NCBI GenBank assembly: GCA_964595565.1
Contig: CAZQQX010000031.1
Span: forward strand, 1-21,591
DNA length: 21,591 bases
Reading direction: 5' to 3'
From: JAQVEM01 sp964595565
GTDB lineage: Bacteria > Actinomycetota > Humimicrobiia > Humimicrobiales > Humimicrobiaceae
Made by a program: the position numbers and the translations under genes. The notes under the pieces were generated by a model. The model saw nothing but the letters and a program-made list of their open reading frames with translations, had not been told where the DNA came from and made no database searches. This document shows positions 1 to 7,964 of this stretch, piece after piece. How positions within the stretch are numbered: position 1 is the stretch's first letter; each line of letters opens with the position of its first letter.

Positions 1-68
1 AGCACCCGGAAATAATAAGAATTTTATAAATGCATCTGGCAGAAACTGGAAAAAAGTGCCTGAAAGAG

Positions 69-98
69 TTATTATATCTGCGCTAATTATTTTATAAT
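69..98 (+). promoter_or_regulatory. Possible promoter of dnaJ
   Basis: A perfect TATAAT (93-98) lies 18 nt after a weak -35-like TTATTA (69-74). The predicted start of transcription near 105 would give a leader of about 30 nt that carries the dnaJ ribosome binding site. The -35 match is poor and the DNA is AT-rich, so this is only a candidate. Confidence 0.35.
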
Positions 99-134
99 CA
101 TAAAAAATAAAATATTTTTTGAGGTGGTTTTTAG

Positions 135-1271
135 GTGGCGAATAAAAGAGATTATTATGAAATCCTCGGATTATCCCGGGGCTGTACCAGAGAGGATATA
201 AAAAGAGAATACAGAAAGCTTGCCCGCAGGTATCACCCTGATGTAAATAACGGCAATCCAGAGTCAGAGGAAAAGTTCAAGGAAATTTCTGAAGCGTATG
301 CGGTTCTGAGCAATGATGAGAAAAGGAAACAGTATGACCGGTTTGGTTTCAGCAGAAATCTATTTGAAGACTTTGATTTTGGAAGTGTATTTTCAGAGTT
401 CGGGTTTGGTGATTTCTTTGATAACATATTTGGAACCGGATTTGGGAGCCCTTTCTCAGGCAGGAGGGAAGCAGGGCAGAGGAAAAGAGGTTCTGACGTC
501 AGAGCCGGGGTAAAAATAGAATTAAAAGAAGCTGCTTATGGTGTGAAAAAAGAAATAGAATACGCGGTAGATGATATTTGCGATAAATGTAACGGAAAAG
601 GCAGCGCGAAGGATAGTGGAATAGAGACCTGCCCGGAATGCAGGGGTACAGGCAGGGTCAGAACTGCAAGGCAATCTTTTCTGGGTAGTATAATAACCAC
701 CTCAACCTGCAGCAGGTGCGGAGGGACTGGCAGGATAATAAAGGAACCCTGCCCGAAATGTAAGGGGAGGGGTTATTACCGCAAAAAGAAAAAAATAAAG
801 GTAGATATTCCTGCCGGGATACATGACGGGGATAGCCTGAGGTTAAGTGGAAAAGGAAATTCGCTGGGCAGGGATTCTGTAAACGGAGACCTGTACGTAG
901 TGGTAGAGGTTAATACCAGACCCGGCTTTACCAGGTCCGGAAATAATATTATTTCAGATATTAATATTTCTTTTGCCCAGGCAGCTCTCGGGTGCAGGAT
1001 GAAGGTAGAAACTATTGATGGAGAAGAGGAAATATACATAAAGCCCGGAACGCAGCCCGGGGAGAAGATCATACTTAAATCAAGGGGTATGGTCGAGCTT
1101 AACGGATACCGGAGGGGCGACCATATAATAAATATAAAAGTTAAAATTCCCACCAGGCTTTCGAAGGAAGAGCTGGAACTTCTAAAAGAGTATGCGAGAG
1201 GCAGGAATGAAGAAGCGGGAGAGGGAAATAAGAGTGCTTTTTCTAACATTAAGGATGCCTTTAGAAAGTAG
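135..1271 (+). CDS. dnaJ: Chaperone protein DnaJ (Hsp40)
   Basis: Co-chaperone that delivers unfolded clients to DnaK and stimulates its ATPase in the cytoplasm. The 378-residue protein has the full type I layout: J domain with the HPD motif at residues 34-36, a Gly/Phe-rich linker at about 70-108, a zinc-binding domain with four CxxC pairs (Cys149/152, 166/169, 192/195, 206/209) and the C-terminal substrate-binding beta domains. Length is normal for the family. The start is GTG at 135, chosen because GAGGTGG at 121-127 is well spaced ahead of it and the protein then begins MANKRDYYEILG, as expected. dnaK and grpE, its usual neighbours, are not in the window; they may lie to the left. The gene ends with TAG and rsmE follows after 125 bp. 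Confidence 0.98.
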   Translation: MANKRDYYEILGLSRGCTREDIKREYRKLARRYHPDVNNGNPESEEKFKEISEAYAVLSNDEKRKQYDRFGFSRNLFEDFDFGSVFSEFGFGDFFDNIFGTGFGSPFSGRREAGQRKRGSDVRAGVKIELKEAAYGVKKEIEYAVDDICDKCNGKGSAKDSGIETCPECRGTGRVRTARQSFLGSIITTSTCSRCGGTGRIIKEPCPKCKGRGYYRKKKKIKVDIPAGIHDGDSLRLSGKGNSLGRDSVNGDLYVVVEVNTRPGFTRSGNNIISDINISFAQAALGCRMKVETIDGEEEIYIKPGTQPGEKIILKSRGMVELNGYRRGDHIINIKVKIPTRLSKEELELLKEYARGRNEEAGEGNKSAFSNIKDAFRK

Positions 1272-1396
1272 TTATAGCTAAAAAGCGGCAAAATATTGTT
1301 TTTTAATTACCTTATATATTGTGTTAATCTATATTTTGTTTATCTAATTATAATTATTCTTTTAGTATATCTTTTTATGATTATTAAATAAATAAA

Positions 1397-2143
1397 ATGA
1401 GCCACCCATATTTTTTTATAAATTCCGATTATATTAAAGGAAATGAAATAAAAATAATAGGATATGACTTAAACCACCTTAAAAACGTGTTGAGGTGCGC
1501 TGCCGGGGATGTCGTGTATATATCGGATAATGACCGGTATAAATATAAAACTGAAATTATAAATATTGGTAAAAAAGAGGTTGTGCTGTCCATAAAAGAT
1601 AAAAAGGAAATTCAAAGGAAATTTCCTGAGCTTGTATTGTTTCAGTGCGTGCTTAAAAAAAATTCAATGGAGTTTGTGATACAGAAATCAACTGAGATAG
1701 GTGTGGACAGGATAATTCCGGTTACAAGCAGCAGGACTATTATGGATACCAGAAAAGTTTCTTCCAGGATAGAGAGATGGCAGAAGATTTCTGACGGGGC
1801 GTCCATGCAGTGCAGGAGGGATTTCAAATGCATGATAGAACCGCCCAGGGATATTTACCGCATCAGGGTTCCGGAGTACGGTCATTTTTTTATACCTTAC
1901 GAAAAGAGCACAAATTGCAATAAAGGCATTTTTAATAAATCAGATGCTCTATCCGGTGTTTCGGCTATTGGATTTATAATAGGGCCGGAAGGGGGTTTTG
2001 AGGAAGGCGAGCTCAATTTTCTTAAAAAAAATGGAGCTGCAGAAATAAGACTCGGTAAAAATATTTACCGCTCCGAGACAGCGGCCATTTACTTTTTATC
2101 GGTTCTGGACTATCTGATTGGAAACAAGAGATGGGTAAAATAA
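1397..2143 (+). CDS. rsmE: 16S rRNA (uracil-1498-N3)-methyltransferase RsmE
   Basis: SAM-dependent SPOUT-class enzyme that methylates N3 of U1498 in 16S rRNA of the small subunit. The 248-residue protein shows the family signatures: an N-terminal PUA-like domain with the HLKNVLR segment near residue 27, the central QKSTEIGVDRIIPV stretch, and the knotted SAM site with IGPEGGF followed by LGKNIYRSETA near the C-terminus. In most homologues the last motif reads LGxRILRTETA, so Asn-Ile-Tyr at that point is a small local variation. No clear ribosome binding site precedes the ATG. The 3' end overlaps mtaB by 13 nt, which implies co-transcription. In Firmicutes prmA normally sits between dnaJ and rsmE; it is missing here. 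Confidence 0.95.
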   Translation: MSHPYFFINSDYIKGNEIKIIGYDLNHLKNVLRCAAGDVVYISDNDRYKYKTEIINIGKKEVVLSIKDKKEIQRKFPELVLFQCVLKKNSMEFVIQKSTEIGVDRIIPVTSSRTIMDTRKVSSRIERWQKISDGASMQCRRDFKCMIEPPRDIYRIRVPEYGHFFIPYEKSTNCNKGIFNKSDALSGVSAIGFIIGPEGGFEEGELNFLKKNGAAEIRLGKNIYRSETAAIYFLSVLDYLIGNKRWVK

Positions 2144-3453
2144 GGTTTTCTATCAATACTCTCGGTTGCAAGGTGAATCAGAGTGAATCTGATTATATTG
2201 CCGGGGAGTTGCAAAAAAAGGGGATGCTGCTGGTTCCCCATGACAAAAACCCTGATTATTGCCTGGTTAATACCTGCACGGTAACTTCCAGGAGTGACAG
2301 GAAAGTAAGGCAGCTGGTAAGGAGGTTAAAATCAGAAAATAAAGGCAGCAAAATAATAGTTACAGGCTGTTTTGTGGTATTCAATAAAAAGTTTTTAAGG
2401 GACTCCGGCGTTAACTTCATAGTAAGTAACAAAGGTAAGGGAAAAATACCGGATTTAATTTTGGAAGAGGCGCTGAAAGAGAAAGACAGGAATAATTTTA
2501 AACCGGGTGGTTTACCGGTAAGTAGAATGCTTCACTCCAGGGCTCTGGTGAAAATACAGGACGGGTGTGAGCAGAACTGCAATTACTGTATAATCCCGAA
2601 AGTAAGAGGGCGGTATAAAAGTGCTCCCCCCGGAGAAGTCCTTCGAAAAATATCGGAGCTGCAGGAAAATGGCTTTGAAGAAATTGTCCTTACTGGAATT
2701 AATATCGGGAAATATGGGATTGATTTTAATAAAAATGTTCCGGGTTACGGTGATGGAACTTCTAATTTTACAGATTTAATGGATAAGGTTTTTAAAGGTA
2801 CCGAGGTAAAAAGAATAAGGATAAGTTCTATCGAGGTAAATGATATTACTACCGGGCTTCTGGATATTTTAAAAAGAAATCGGGAGCGTTTTGCTCCCCA
2901 TCTCCACATTCCTCTTCAGAGTGGAAGCGGTAAGGTCCTGAGGCTTATGGCAAGACCATATGGTGCCGGGTATTATTTAAAGAAGATAAAACTTATCATG
3001 GATTTTTTTCCTGAAATAGCACTGACCACAGATGTTATGGTTGGCTTTCCGGGTGAGGAAGATGATGATTTTAAATGCACCGTGGATTTTGTAAAAAAAG
3101 TTGGCTTTAGCAAAATCCATGTATTCAAATTTTCCAAAAGAGAACATACGCCCGCCTTCAGGATGGCAGGTCAGGTAGATGAAACAGTCAAATCCCTGAG
3201 AAGTAAAATCTTAAGAGACTCAGGAAATGAATTGAGAGAAAGATACATTACAACCAGTATCGGTAAAAAATTAAAGGTTATCTGTGAAAAAATAAATGAT
3301 GGTAATATTGTAAGCGGGACCTCGGGAAATTATATTAAGGTCTATTTAAAAATGGATGAGGCTAAATTTTTAAATCTTGCGGGGAAGATAGCAGAAGTTA
3401 GAATAAATTCAGTTTATAAAAACGGACTGATGGGGAAATTATTGCAGTCCTGA
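2131..3453 (+). CDS. mtaB: tRNA t6A37 methylthiotransferase MtaB
   Basis: Radical-SAM enzyme that converts t6A to ms2t6A at position 37 of tRNAs reading ANN codons. At 440 residues the length is normal. The N-terminal methylthiotransferase domain carries the three cluster cysteines in LGCKVNQSES (Cys13), NTCTVT (Cys49) and TGC (Cys80). The radical-SAM CxxxCxxC motif is Cys146-Cys150-Cys153 in DGCEQNCNYCIIP, with RGRY/SAPPGEV following as is typical. The LGCKVNQ and GCEQNCNYC forms favour MtaB over MiaB or RimO. A C-terminal TRAM-like RNA-binding region fills the last 65 or so residues. The ATG lies inside the end of rsmE (13-nt overlap), so translation is probably coupled. It ends with TGA before a 343-bp spacer. 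Confidence 0.93.
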   Translation: MGKIRFSINTLGCKVNQSESDYIAGELQKKGMLLVPHDKNPDYCLVNTCTVTSRSDRKVRQLVRRLKSENKGSKIIVTGCFVVFNKKFLRDSGVNFIVSNKGKGKIPDLILEEALKEKDRNNFKPGGLPVSRMLHSRALVKIQDGCEQNCNYCIIPKVRGRYKSAPPGEVLRKISELQENGFEEIVLTGINIGKYGIDFNKNVPGYGDGTSNFTDLMDKVFKGTEVKRIRISSIEVNDITTGLLDILKRNRERFAPHLHIPLQSGSGKVLRLMARPYGAGYYLKKIKLIMDFFPEIALTTDVMVGFPGEEDDDFKCTVDFVKKVGFSKIHVFKFSKREHTPAFRMAGQVDETVKSLRSKILRDSGNELRERYITTSIGKKLKVICEKINDGNIVSGTSGNYIKVYLKMDEAKFLNLAGKIAEVRINSVYKNGLMGKLLQS

Positions 3454-3523
3454 ATAAAAAAGTTATTACTATAAGAAAAAAGGAATCACTATTTAGATAA
3501 CTTATGGGAAAAATTTGGTTTTA

Positions 3524-3552
3524 TTACAACCCTATCTGTCATATGATATAAT
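3524..3552 (+). promoter_or_regulatory. Promoter candidate with extended -10
   Basis: TTACAA (3524-3529), a 17-nt spacer and TATAAT (3547-3552) preceded by TG at 3544-3545 (extended -10). Transcription would begin near 3559, leaving an unusually long leader of about 240 nt before the HIT gene, or a separate small RNA. The -10 sits inside the first copy of the 15-bp tandem repeat. Confidence 0.5.
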
Positions 3553-3583
3553 TTCCCCTGCGCCGTCGGATAAAATTTCCCTT
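3545..3583 (+). repeat. Tandem pair of 15-bp GATAWAATTTCCCYT repeats
   Basis: GATATAATTTCCCCT (3545-3559) and GATAAAATTTCCCTT (3569-3583) match at 13 of 15 positions and start 24 bp apart. A related inverted sequence, GGGAAAAATTT, lies at 3506-3516. The first copy overlaps a promoter -10, so an operator is possible. Function unknown. Confidence 0.5.
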
Positions 3584-3636
3584 AATCAGGCAAGAATTAC
3601 ACCTAAATGAACAGTGGCGGCTTAAATTTGTAAAAG

Positions 3637-3664
3637 TTGTAAAAATTTAAAAAAATAGTATAAT
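3637..3664 (+). promoter_or_regulatory. Promoter candidate upstream of the HIT gene
   Basis: TTGTAA (3637-3642), 16-nt spacer, perfect TATAAT (3659-3664). Would start a transcript near 3671 with a leader of about 125 nt. Confidence 0.5.
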
Positions 3665-3743
3665 CACGCACTTAGGATTGGATTGGTTATAAAAAGTGTA
3701 AAAATATTTTATAATTATTGCTATATTTAAATATATAAAAATA

Positions 3744-3771
3744 TTGACTGATTTTGTAATAAGGGTATTTT
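3744..3771 (+). promoter_or_regulatory. Proximal promoter candidate of the HIT gene
   Basis: TTGACT (3744-3749), 16-nt spacer, TATTTT (3766-3771), giving a start near 3778 and a leader of about 19 nt that still contains AAGGA at 3790-3794. The -10 lies in TATTTTATAACT (3766-3777), a string also found ahead of dnaG. Confidence 0.5.
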
Positions 3772-3796
3772 ATAACTGTAAAAGTTAATAAGGAAA

Positions 3797-4141
3797 ATGG
3801 AAGATTGTCTTTTTTGTAAAATTATAAACAGGGAAATTAAAAGTAACATAGTATTTGAAGGTGAAAATGTTTTAATATTTGAAGATATATCGCCGCAGGC
3901 ACCGGTGCATCTAATTGCTATACCGAAAAAGCACATTAGTTCTATTATGGAGATTGGTAAACTTGATAATGATGAATTAAAGGAATTAATGGAAGCGATA
4001 AGCAAGGTAGTAAAAGATACGGGCATTGATAAAGACGGATTCAGGATAGTGACTAATACTGGTAGCAATGCGGGGCAGTTTGTTAATCACCTGCATTTTC
4101 ACATACTGGGAAAAAGAAAATTTGGTTGGCCTCCGGGCTAG
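3797..4141 (+). CDS. HIT family nucleotide-binding protein (HINT type)
   Basis: Small histidine-triad protein of the HINT branch, known as nucleotide phosphoramidases that act on AMP-amino or AMP-lysyl substrates; the physiological substrate here cannot be told. The 114 residues match the family length. It opens with MEDCLFCKII, where Cys4 and Cys7 are the usual N-terminal pair, has the PKKHI segment near residue 43, and ends with the catalytic triad His98-Leu-His100-Phe-His102 followed by GKRKFGWPPG. The ATG at 3797 follows AAGGA (3790-3794) with a short gap. It lies between long spacers and appears to have its own promoters rather than being read from mtaB. HIT genes close to mtaB and phoH are common in Gram-positive-type genomes. 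Confidence 0.93.
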   Translation: MEDCLFCKIINREIKSNIVFEGENVLIFEDISPQAPVHLIAIPKKHISSIMEIGKLDNDELKELMEAISKVVKDTGIDKDGFRIVTNTGSNAGQFVNHLHFHILGKRKFGWPPG

Positions 4142-4174
4142 AATTTTATGTTTTTATATTTCTTTCTATATCAG

Positions 4175-4202
4175 TTGCCTGTTATGTAACTTCTTGTATA
4201 CT
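4175..4202 (+). promoter_or_regulatory. Promoter candidate of phoH
   Basis: TTGCCT (4175-4180), 16-nt spacer, TATACT (4197-4202). Predicted start near 4209, about 30 nt ahead of phoH, so the leader would contain the strong ribosome binding site at 4228-4235. Probably drives phoH-yqfF-ybeY. Confidence 0.55.
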
Positions 4203-4227
4203 TAAAATATTACAAAAGAAATCTTCA

Positions 4228-4235
4228 AAAGGAGG
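4228..4235 (+). promoter_or_regulatory. Strong ribosome binding site of phoH
   Basis: AAAGGAGG lies 5 nt before TTG at 4241. It is the best Shine-Dalgarno sequence in the window and fixes the unusual TTG start of phoH, since no in-frame ATG lies nearby. Confidence 0.8.
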
Positions 4236-4240
4236 TTGTT

Positions 4241-5212
4241 TTGTCTCCGGTAAAACAAAAATTAAACATTGATTTTAAAGGTACGCATTCAATGGCAGAG
4301 TTAATTGGAAGCAGGGACGAGCTGCTGCTTTTGATTGAGAGAAAATACAATGTGGAGATTTTTGTTCTTGGTAATGATATAGAAATATCGGGTAAAAGTA
4401 AGAATGTAAAAGAAGTGTCAAGATTGATAGAAGAGCTGGCACTGCAGATAAATCTGGGACAAAAGTTAAATTCGCAGAAAGTGAGTGATTCAATAAAAAT
4501 TATGGAAGGTAAATCAAATATAGAGCCCCACGAGGTTTTTAAGAGCAGCATAGTGGTAAATAGCGGGAAAAAAATCAAGCCCCGTACAATCGGACAAAAA
4601 AAGTATATAGAATCGATAAAGGAAAATATAATTGTTTTTGGGATAGGGCCGGCTGGAACAGGGAAGACCTATCTTGCTCTGGCACTGGCTGTAGAGGCGT
4701 TGAAGGAAAATAAAGTAGGGCGTATTATTTTAATAAAGCCGGTGGTTGAAGCAGGGGAAAAGCTGGGATTCCTGCCGGGAGATATGTATGATAAAGTAAA
4801 TCCCTACCTCAGACCCCTTTATGATGCGTTGTATGAAATGCTGGATGTAGAAAAATTTCAACAATACAGGGATATGGGGATTATTGAGGTGGTGCCTCTT
4901 GCTTATATGAGGGGCAGGACTCTTAATGATTCTTTTATTATCCTTGACGAGGCCCAGAATACTTCTCCGGAGCAGATGAAAATGTTTCTTACCAGGCTGG
5001 GTTTTGGCTCAAAGATAGTTGTGACCGGGGATATTACTCAGATTGACCTGCCCTATGATAGGGAATCGGGGCTGATTATAGTGGAAAAGATTTTGAGAGG
5101 AATAAAGGGAATTGAATTTGTATATCTCAGCTCAAAAGATGTTGTAAGGCATGAATTGGTGCAGAGGATTGTTGATGCATACAAAGAATTCGGTGATAAA
5201 AGGAAAAAGTAA
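4241..5212 (+). CDS. phoH: PhoH family ATPase (PhoL/YbeZ type)
   Basis: P-loop ATPase of the PhoH family, thought to act with the RNase YbeY in RNA and ribosome metabolism. The 323-residue protein has an N-terminal region of about 110 residues with a KH-like RNA-binding look, then the ATPase domain with Walker A GPAGTGKT (136-143), Walker B ILDEAQN (234-240) and the VTGDITQIDLP segment shortly after. Length and motifs fit the chromosomal YbeZ/PhoL group rather than PIN-PhoH fusions. Start is TTG, supported by AAAGGAGG 5 nt upstream. It heads an apparent operon with yqfF (42-nt gap) and ybeY, the standard phoH-yqfF-ybeY order. The exact biochemical role is inferred from family and context. Confidence 0.95.
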   Translation: MSPVKQKLNIDFKGTHSMAELIGSRDELLLLIERKYNVEIFVLGNDIEISGKSKNVKEVSRLIEELALQINLGQKLNSQKVSDSIKIMEGKSNIEPHEVFKSSIVVNSGKKIKPRTIGQKKYIESIKENIIVFGIGPAGTGKTYLALALAVEALKENKVGRIILIKPVVEAGEKLGFLPGDMYDKVNPYLRPLYDALYEMLDVEKFQQYRDMGIIEVVPLAYMRGRTLNDSFIILDEAQNTSPEQMKMFLTRLGFGSKIVVTGDITQIDLPYDRESGLIIVEKILRGIKGIEFVYLSSKDVVRHELVQRIVDAYKEFGDKRKK

Positions 5213-5254
5213 AATAATTAATGGGAAAAGCATTTTTGCATCTGTAATTTATAT

Positions 5255-7456
5255 GTGATTAAGATGATAGAAAGAAATAATAAGAAAAAAGAATTTCAAA
5301 AAGGTAAACAAAGCAGGCTGGAGAAAATAAGCAGTTTTGCTGTTAGATATTTTTCATTTAGAAGTAAAGTTGCTCAGAGAATATATATATTTATTTTAAC
5401 TCTTGCGCTGGTAGTAGCTATTCTTTCCTATAGCTATTCTCCTGATATAGGGGTAGAGCTGGGACAGCCCAGCCCCAGGACTATTAAAGCAAACAAAAGC
5501 ATGGAATTTGAGGATGAAATAAAGACAGAAGAAGATAAAAATAAGAATGAAGCAGAAGTGGAAGATATTTATGTTTATGATATAAATATTCTGAATGGTG
5601 AGGATGGAGCCCTTTACCGTATAAAATATTTTTACCTCTTGACAGGAATAGTCCAGAATAAAGAAGATAAAACCTTTGAAGAGAAGGTTGACTATATGAA
5701 TAATCTTCTTGGAAGTCAATACACAGGTTCTGTTATTTCTCTTACCCTTAATCTTTCAGCGGATGAACTTAATTTGCTTATGAATAAGACCCAGGATATA
5801 GCAAGAGAGATAATGAAGGAGGAAATAAAGCCCACCGAGGTAGATATTGCCAAAAACAGAGCTATGGAGCTTGCCAGGGTGGATGATGAGATAAAATCAG
5901 AGTACGTTCCCATAATAACCAGTGTGTTGGAGAATAATATTGAGCCTACGGCTGTTTTTGATCCGGAAGCAACTGAAAAAGCAAGGCAGGAGGCCAGGTT
6001 AAATACTCCGCCACATATGGTTTCCGTTCTTGAGGGTCAGACCATCGTTTTTGAGGGTGAGATTGTTGAAGATAACGATATCATTATATTGACAGAGCTG
6101 GGTTTGCTCCAGACGGGCTTTAACTGGAAAACATTTCTATATATATTTTTTATTTCTTCAACAGCATTGCTGCTGTTCGGGTTTTATATATTTAAATTTA
6201 ATTTAAGTATTTTCAATAATACAAAGAAACTGATAATTAATGCATTCCTGGTAGTAATCTTTACCGCATCAATGAGAGCACTCACTATTCTTTCATCCAT
6301 ACATCTAAATTTCTGGAATTATTTATTTCCTGTAATTGCAGCGTCTCTTATCTCAACGATTTTGTTTAACACCCGTATGGGAATGATGCTGGCCGTCTGC
6401 CTGGGAATATTTGCAGGTATTGTAACTGATTTTGATTTCAGTCTGGCAATTGCTTACATACTGGGGGGCATTTTATCTACGTATATGGTATCAAAAGTAT
6501 CCCAGCGTTCAGCGTTAATGCGGGCAGGGTTTTTAAGCTCTCTGGTTCTGGCTTTCTTATTTTTAGTCATTAATCTTATTGGTGGTGAGCTGGAAACAAT
6601 AATACTGTATACTGCGATGGGACTGCTTAATGGAATAATCTGTGCAGTTATAGCCATAGGGCTGCTTCCTTTTATTGAATCCACCTTTAATATTGTAACT
6701 GCGATGGGGTTACTGGAGCTTTCAAACACCGACCAGCCCTTACTAAAGCAGCTTCTTATGTCGGCGCCGGGCACCTATAATCACAGTATACTGGTAGCGC
6801 ACCTTGCCGAAAATGCGGCAAAATCTATTGGAGCAGATTCGCTGTTGGTAAAAGTAGCGGCACTTTACCATGATGTAGGAAAGATGAAAAGGCCTGAATA
6901 TTTTTATGAGAATCAATCCAATATTGAAAATATCCATGACCGTCTGAACCCTTCAATGAGCAGGCATATAATATCAAATCATATAAAGGATGGCCTTGAG
7001 CTGGCAGCAAAAAATAAAATTCCAAAGAAGGTTTTGAATATTATTTCCCAGCATCACGGGAATTCAATAATAACTTATTTTTATGAAAAGCAGAAAGATA
7101 GGGAAATAGCTGCCAATGGTGTATCAAATGGGCTAAAAGAACATTTCCGCTATCCGGCAAAGAAGCCGCAGAGCAAAGAAGCGGCTATTCTTATGCTCGC
7201 TGATTCAACCGAAGCAGCAGTGAGGTCAATTGAGAAGGTAACCCCTAAAAAAATTGAACAGATGGTAAATGATATTTTTGGCGATAAGCTAAAAGATGGT
7301 CAGCTGAATGAGACCAATATGACCCTAAAAGAGACCAATATAGTGAAAAATACCATGATAGATGGGCTGATATCAATATATCACTCTAGAATTTCATATG
7401 ATGAGGATGGATCCAGGGAGAAAAAGGAGCTGGAATCAAAAGCGGAGGCAAATTGA
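5255..7456 (+). CDS. pgpH: Membrane HD-domain cyclic-di-AMP phosphodiesterase (PgpH/YqfF)
   Basis: Membrane protein of the 7TMR-HD family; characterised members (Listeria PgpH) hydrolyse the second messenger c-di-AMP. The 733 residues are laid out as one N-terminal membrane helix (about 43-60), a long extracytoplasmic domain (about 61-290), a block of about seven hydrophobic helices (about 292-474) and a cytoplasmic HD domain. Metal ligands are recognisable: His510 in GTYNHS, His539-Asp540 in LYHDVGK, the His600/His601 pair and Asp650 in LADSTEAA. Two starts are possible, GTG at 5255 and ATG at 5264 three codons later, and neither has a good ribosome binding site. The TGA stop overlaps the TTG start of ybeY by 4 nt. 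Family membership is sure; the substrate is inferred. Confidence 0.94.
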   Translation: MIKMIERNNKKKEFQKGKQSRLEKISSFAVRYFSFRSKVAQRIYIFILTLALVVAILSYSYSPDIGVELGQPSPRTIKANKSMEFEDEIKTEEDKNKNEAEVEDIYVYDINILNGEDGALYRIKYFYLLTGIVQNKEDKTFEEKVDYMNNLLGSQYTGSVISLTLNLSADELNLLMNKTQDIAREIMKEEIKPTEVDIAKNRAMELARVDDEIKSEYVPIITSVLENNIEPTAVFDPEATEKARQEARLNTPPHMVSVLEGQTIVFEGEIVEDNDIIILTELGLLQTGFNWKTFLYIFFISSTALLLFGFYIFKFNLSIFNNTKKLIINAFLVVIFTASMRALTILSSIHLNFWNYLFPVIAASLISTILFNTRMGMMLAVCLGIFAGIVTDFDFSLAIAYILGGILSTYMVSKVSQRSALMRAGFLSSLVLAFLFLVINLIGGELETIILYTAMGLLNGIICAVIAIGLLPFIESTFNIVTAMGLLELSNTDQPLLKQLLMSAPGTYNHSILVAHLAENAAKSIGADSLLVKVAALYHDVGKMKRPEYFYENQSNIENIHDRLNPSMSRHIISNHIKDGLELAAKNKIPKKVLNIISQHHGNSIITYFYEKQKDREIAANGVSNGLKEHFRYPAKKPQSKEAAILMLADSTEAAVRSIEKVTPKKIEQMVNDIFGDKLKDGQLNETNMTLKETNIVKNTMIDGLISIYHSRISYDEDGSREKKELESKAEAN

Positions 7457-7926
7457 AAGTAGAAGTAATTAATGACCAGGATAAAATAAAGATAGAAATG
7501 GATTTAATGAAAAAGGTCTCCGGATACATTACAAATAAATTCGATAAAGACCCCAAAAGCCAGTTAAATATTATTTTTTCTGATATCAAAAAAATAAGGG
7601 AATTAAATAAAAAATACAGAAAAGTAGATAGAGAAACCGATGTTTTATCTTTTTCATATATTAACGATAAAGAAAACATAACTCCCGGAGTCGGTGAATT
7701 CACTGTAACCATAGGGGAAATATATATATGTCCTGAAGTCGCCAGTTCCAATGTTTTGTTATTTAAGAAAAGTAACTGGAATCTTAATCTGGAAATAATA
7801 CTGCTTATAATACACGGCATGCTGCACGTATATAATTATGACCATGCCGAAGAAAGAGACAGGATGGATATGGAAAAAATCCAGGATAGTTTGATTTCTG
7901 ATATAAGAACAAATTTTAGCCTATAA
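7453..7926 (+). CDS. ybeY: Endoribonuclease / rRNA maturation factor YbeY
   Basis: Zinc-dependent single-strand RNase involved in 16S rRNA 3'-end maturation and ribosome quality control. The 157-residue protein has the diagnostic metal motif H-x3-H-x5-H at His121, His125 and His131 within HGMLHVYNYDH, and the LNKKYRKVDRETDVLSFSY signature at about residues 51-69. The start is TTG at 7453, sharing TTGA with the TGA stop of yqfF; GGAGG at 7444-7448 lies 4 nt upstream, inside the yqfF end. Translational coupling with yqfF is therefore likely. In Firmicutes ybeY is followed by dgkA and cdd, but here a broken peptidase gene follows at once. Confidence 0.95.
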   Translation: MKVEVINDQDKIKIEMDLMKKVSGYITNKFDKDPKSQLNIIFSDIKKIRELNKKYRKVDRETDVLSFSYINDKENITPGVGEFTVTIGEIYICPEVASSNVLLFKKSNWNLNLEIILLIIHGMLHVYNYDHAEERDRMDMEKIQDSLISDIRTNFSL

Positions 7927-7964
7927 TTTCTGTCTATAGGTTAATTAAATACACCTTTAAAAGT

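Larger units (their letters stand above)
3454..3796 (+). other. Intergenic spacer between mtaB and the HIT gene
   Basis: This 343-bp stretch has no credible ORF on either strand. It holds three promoter candidates pointing right (3524-3552, 3637-3664, 3744-3771), a tandem pair of 15-bp repeats (3545-3559 and 3569-3583) and AT-rich DNA. I see no recognisable riboswitch or RNA family. No intrinsic terminator for mtaB is evident. Confidence 0.7.

Noticed and set aside
2..97. Open frame of 31 codons running in from the left edge and ending at TAA (95-97)
   Set aside because: The translation resembles no family I know, including the ends of GrpE, DnaK and HrcA, and such a length can occur by chance; the other two forward frames close sooner.
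776..1291. Long minus-strand open frame opposite dnaJ (171 codons)
   Set aside because: It lies wholly in the shadow of a certain gene and has no family resemblance; the same applies to the other antisense frames under mtaB, yqfF, glyS, ppdK and rpoD.
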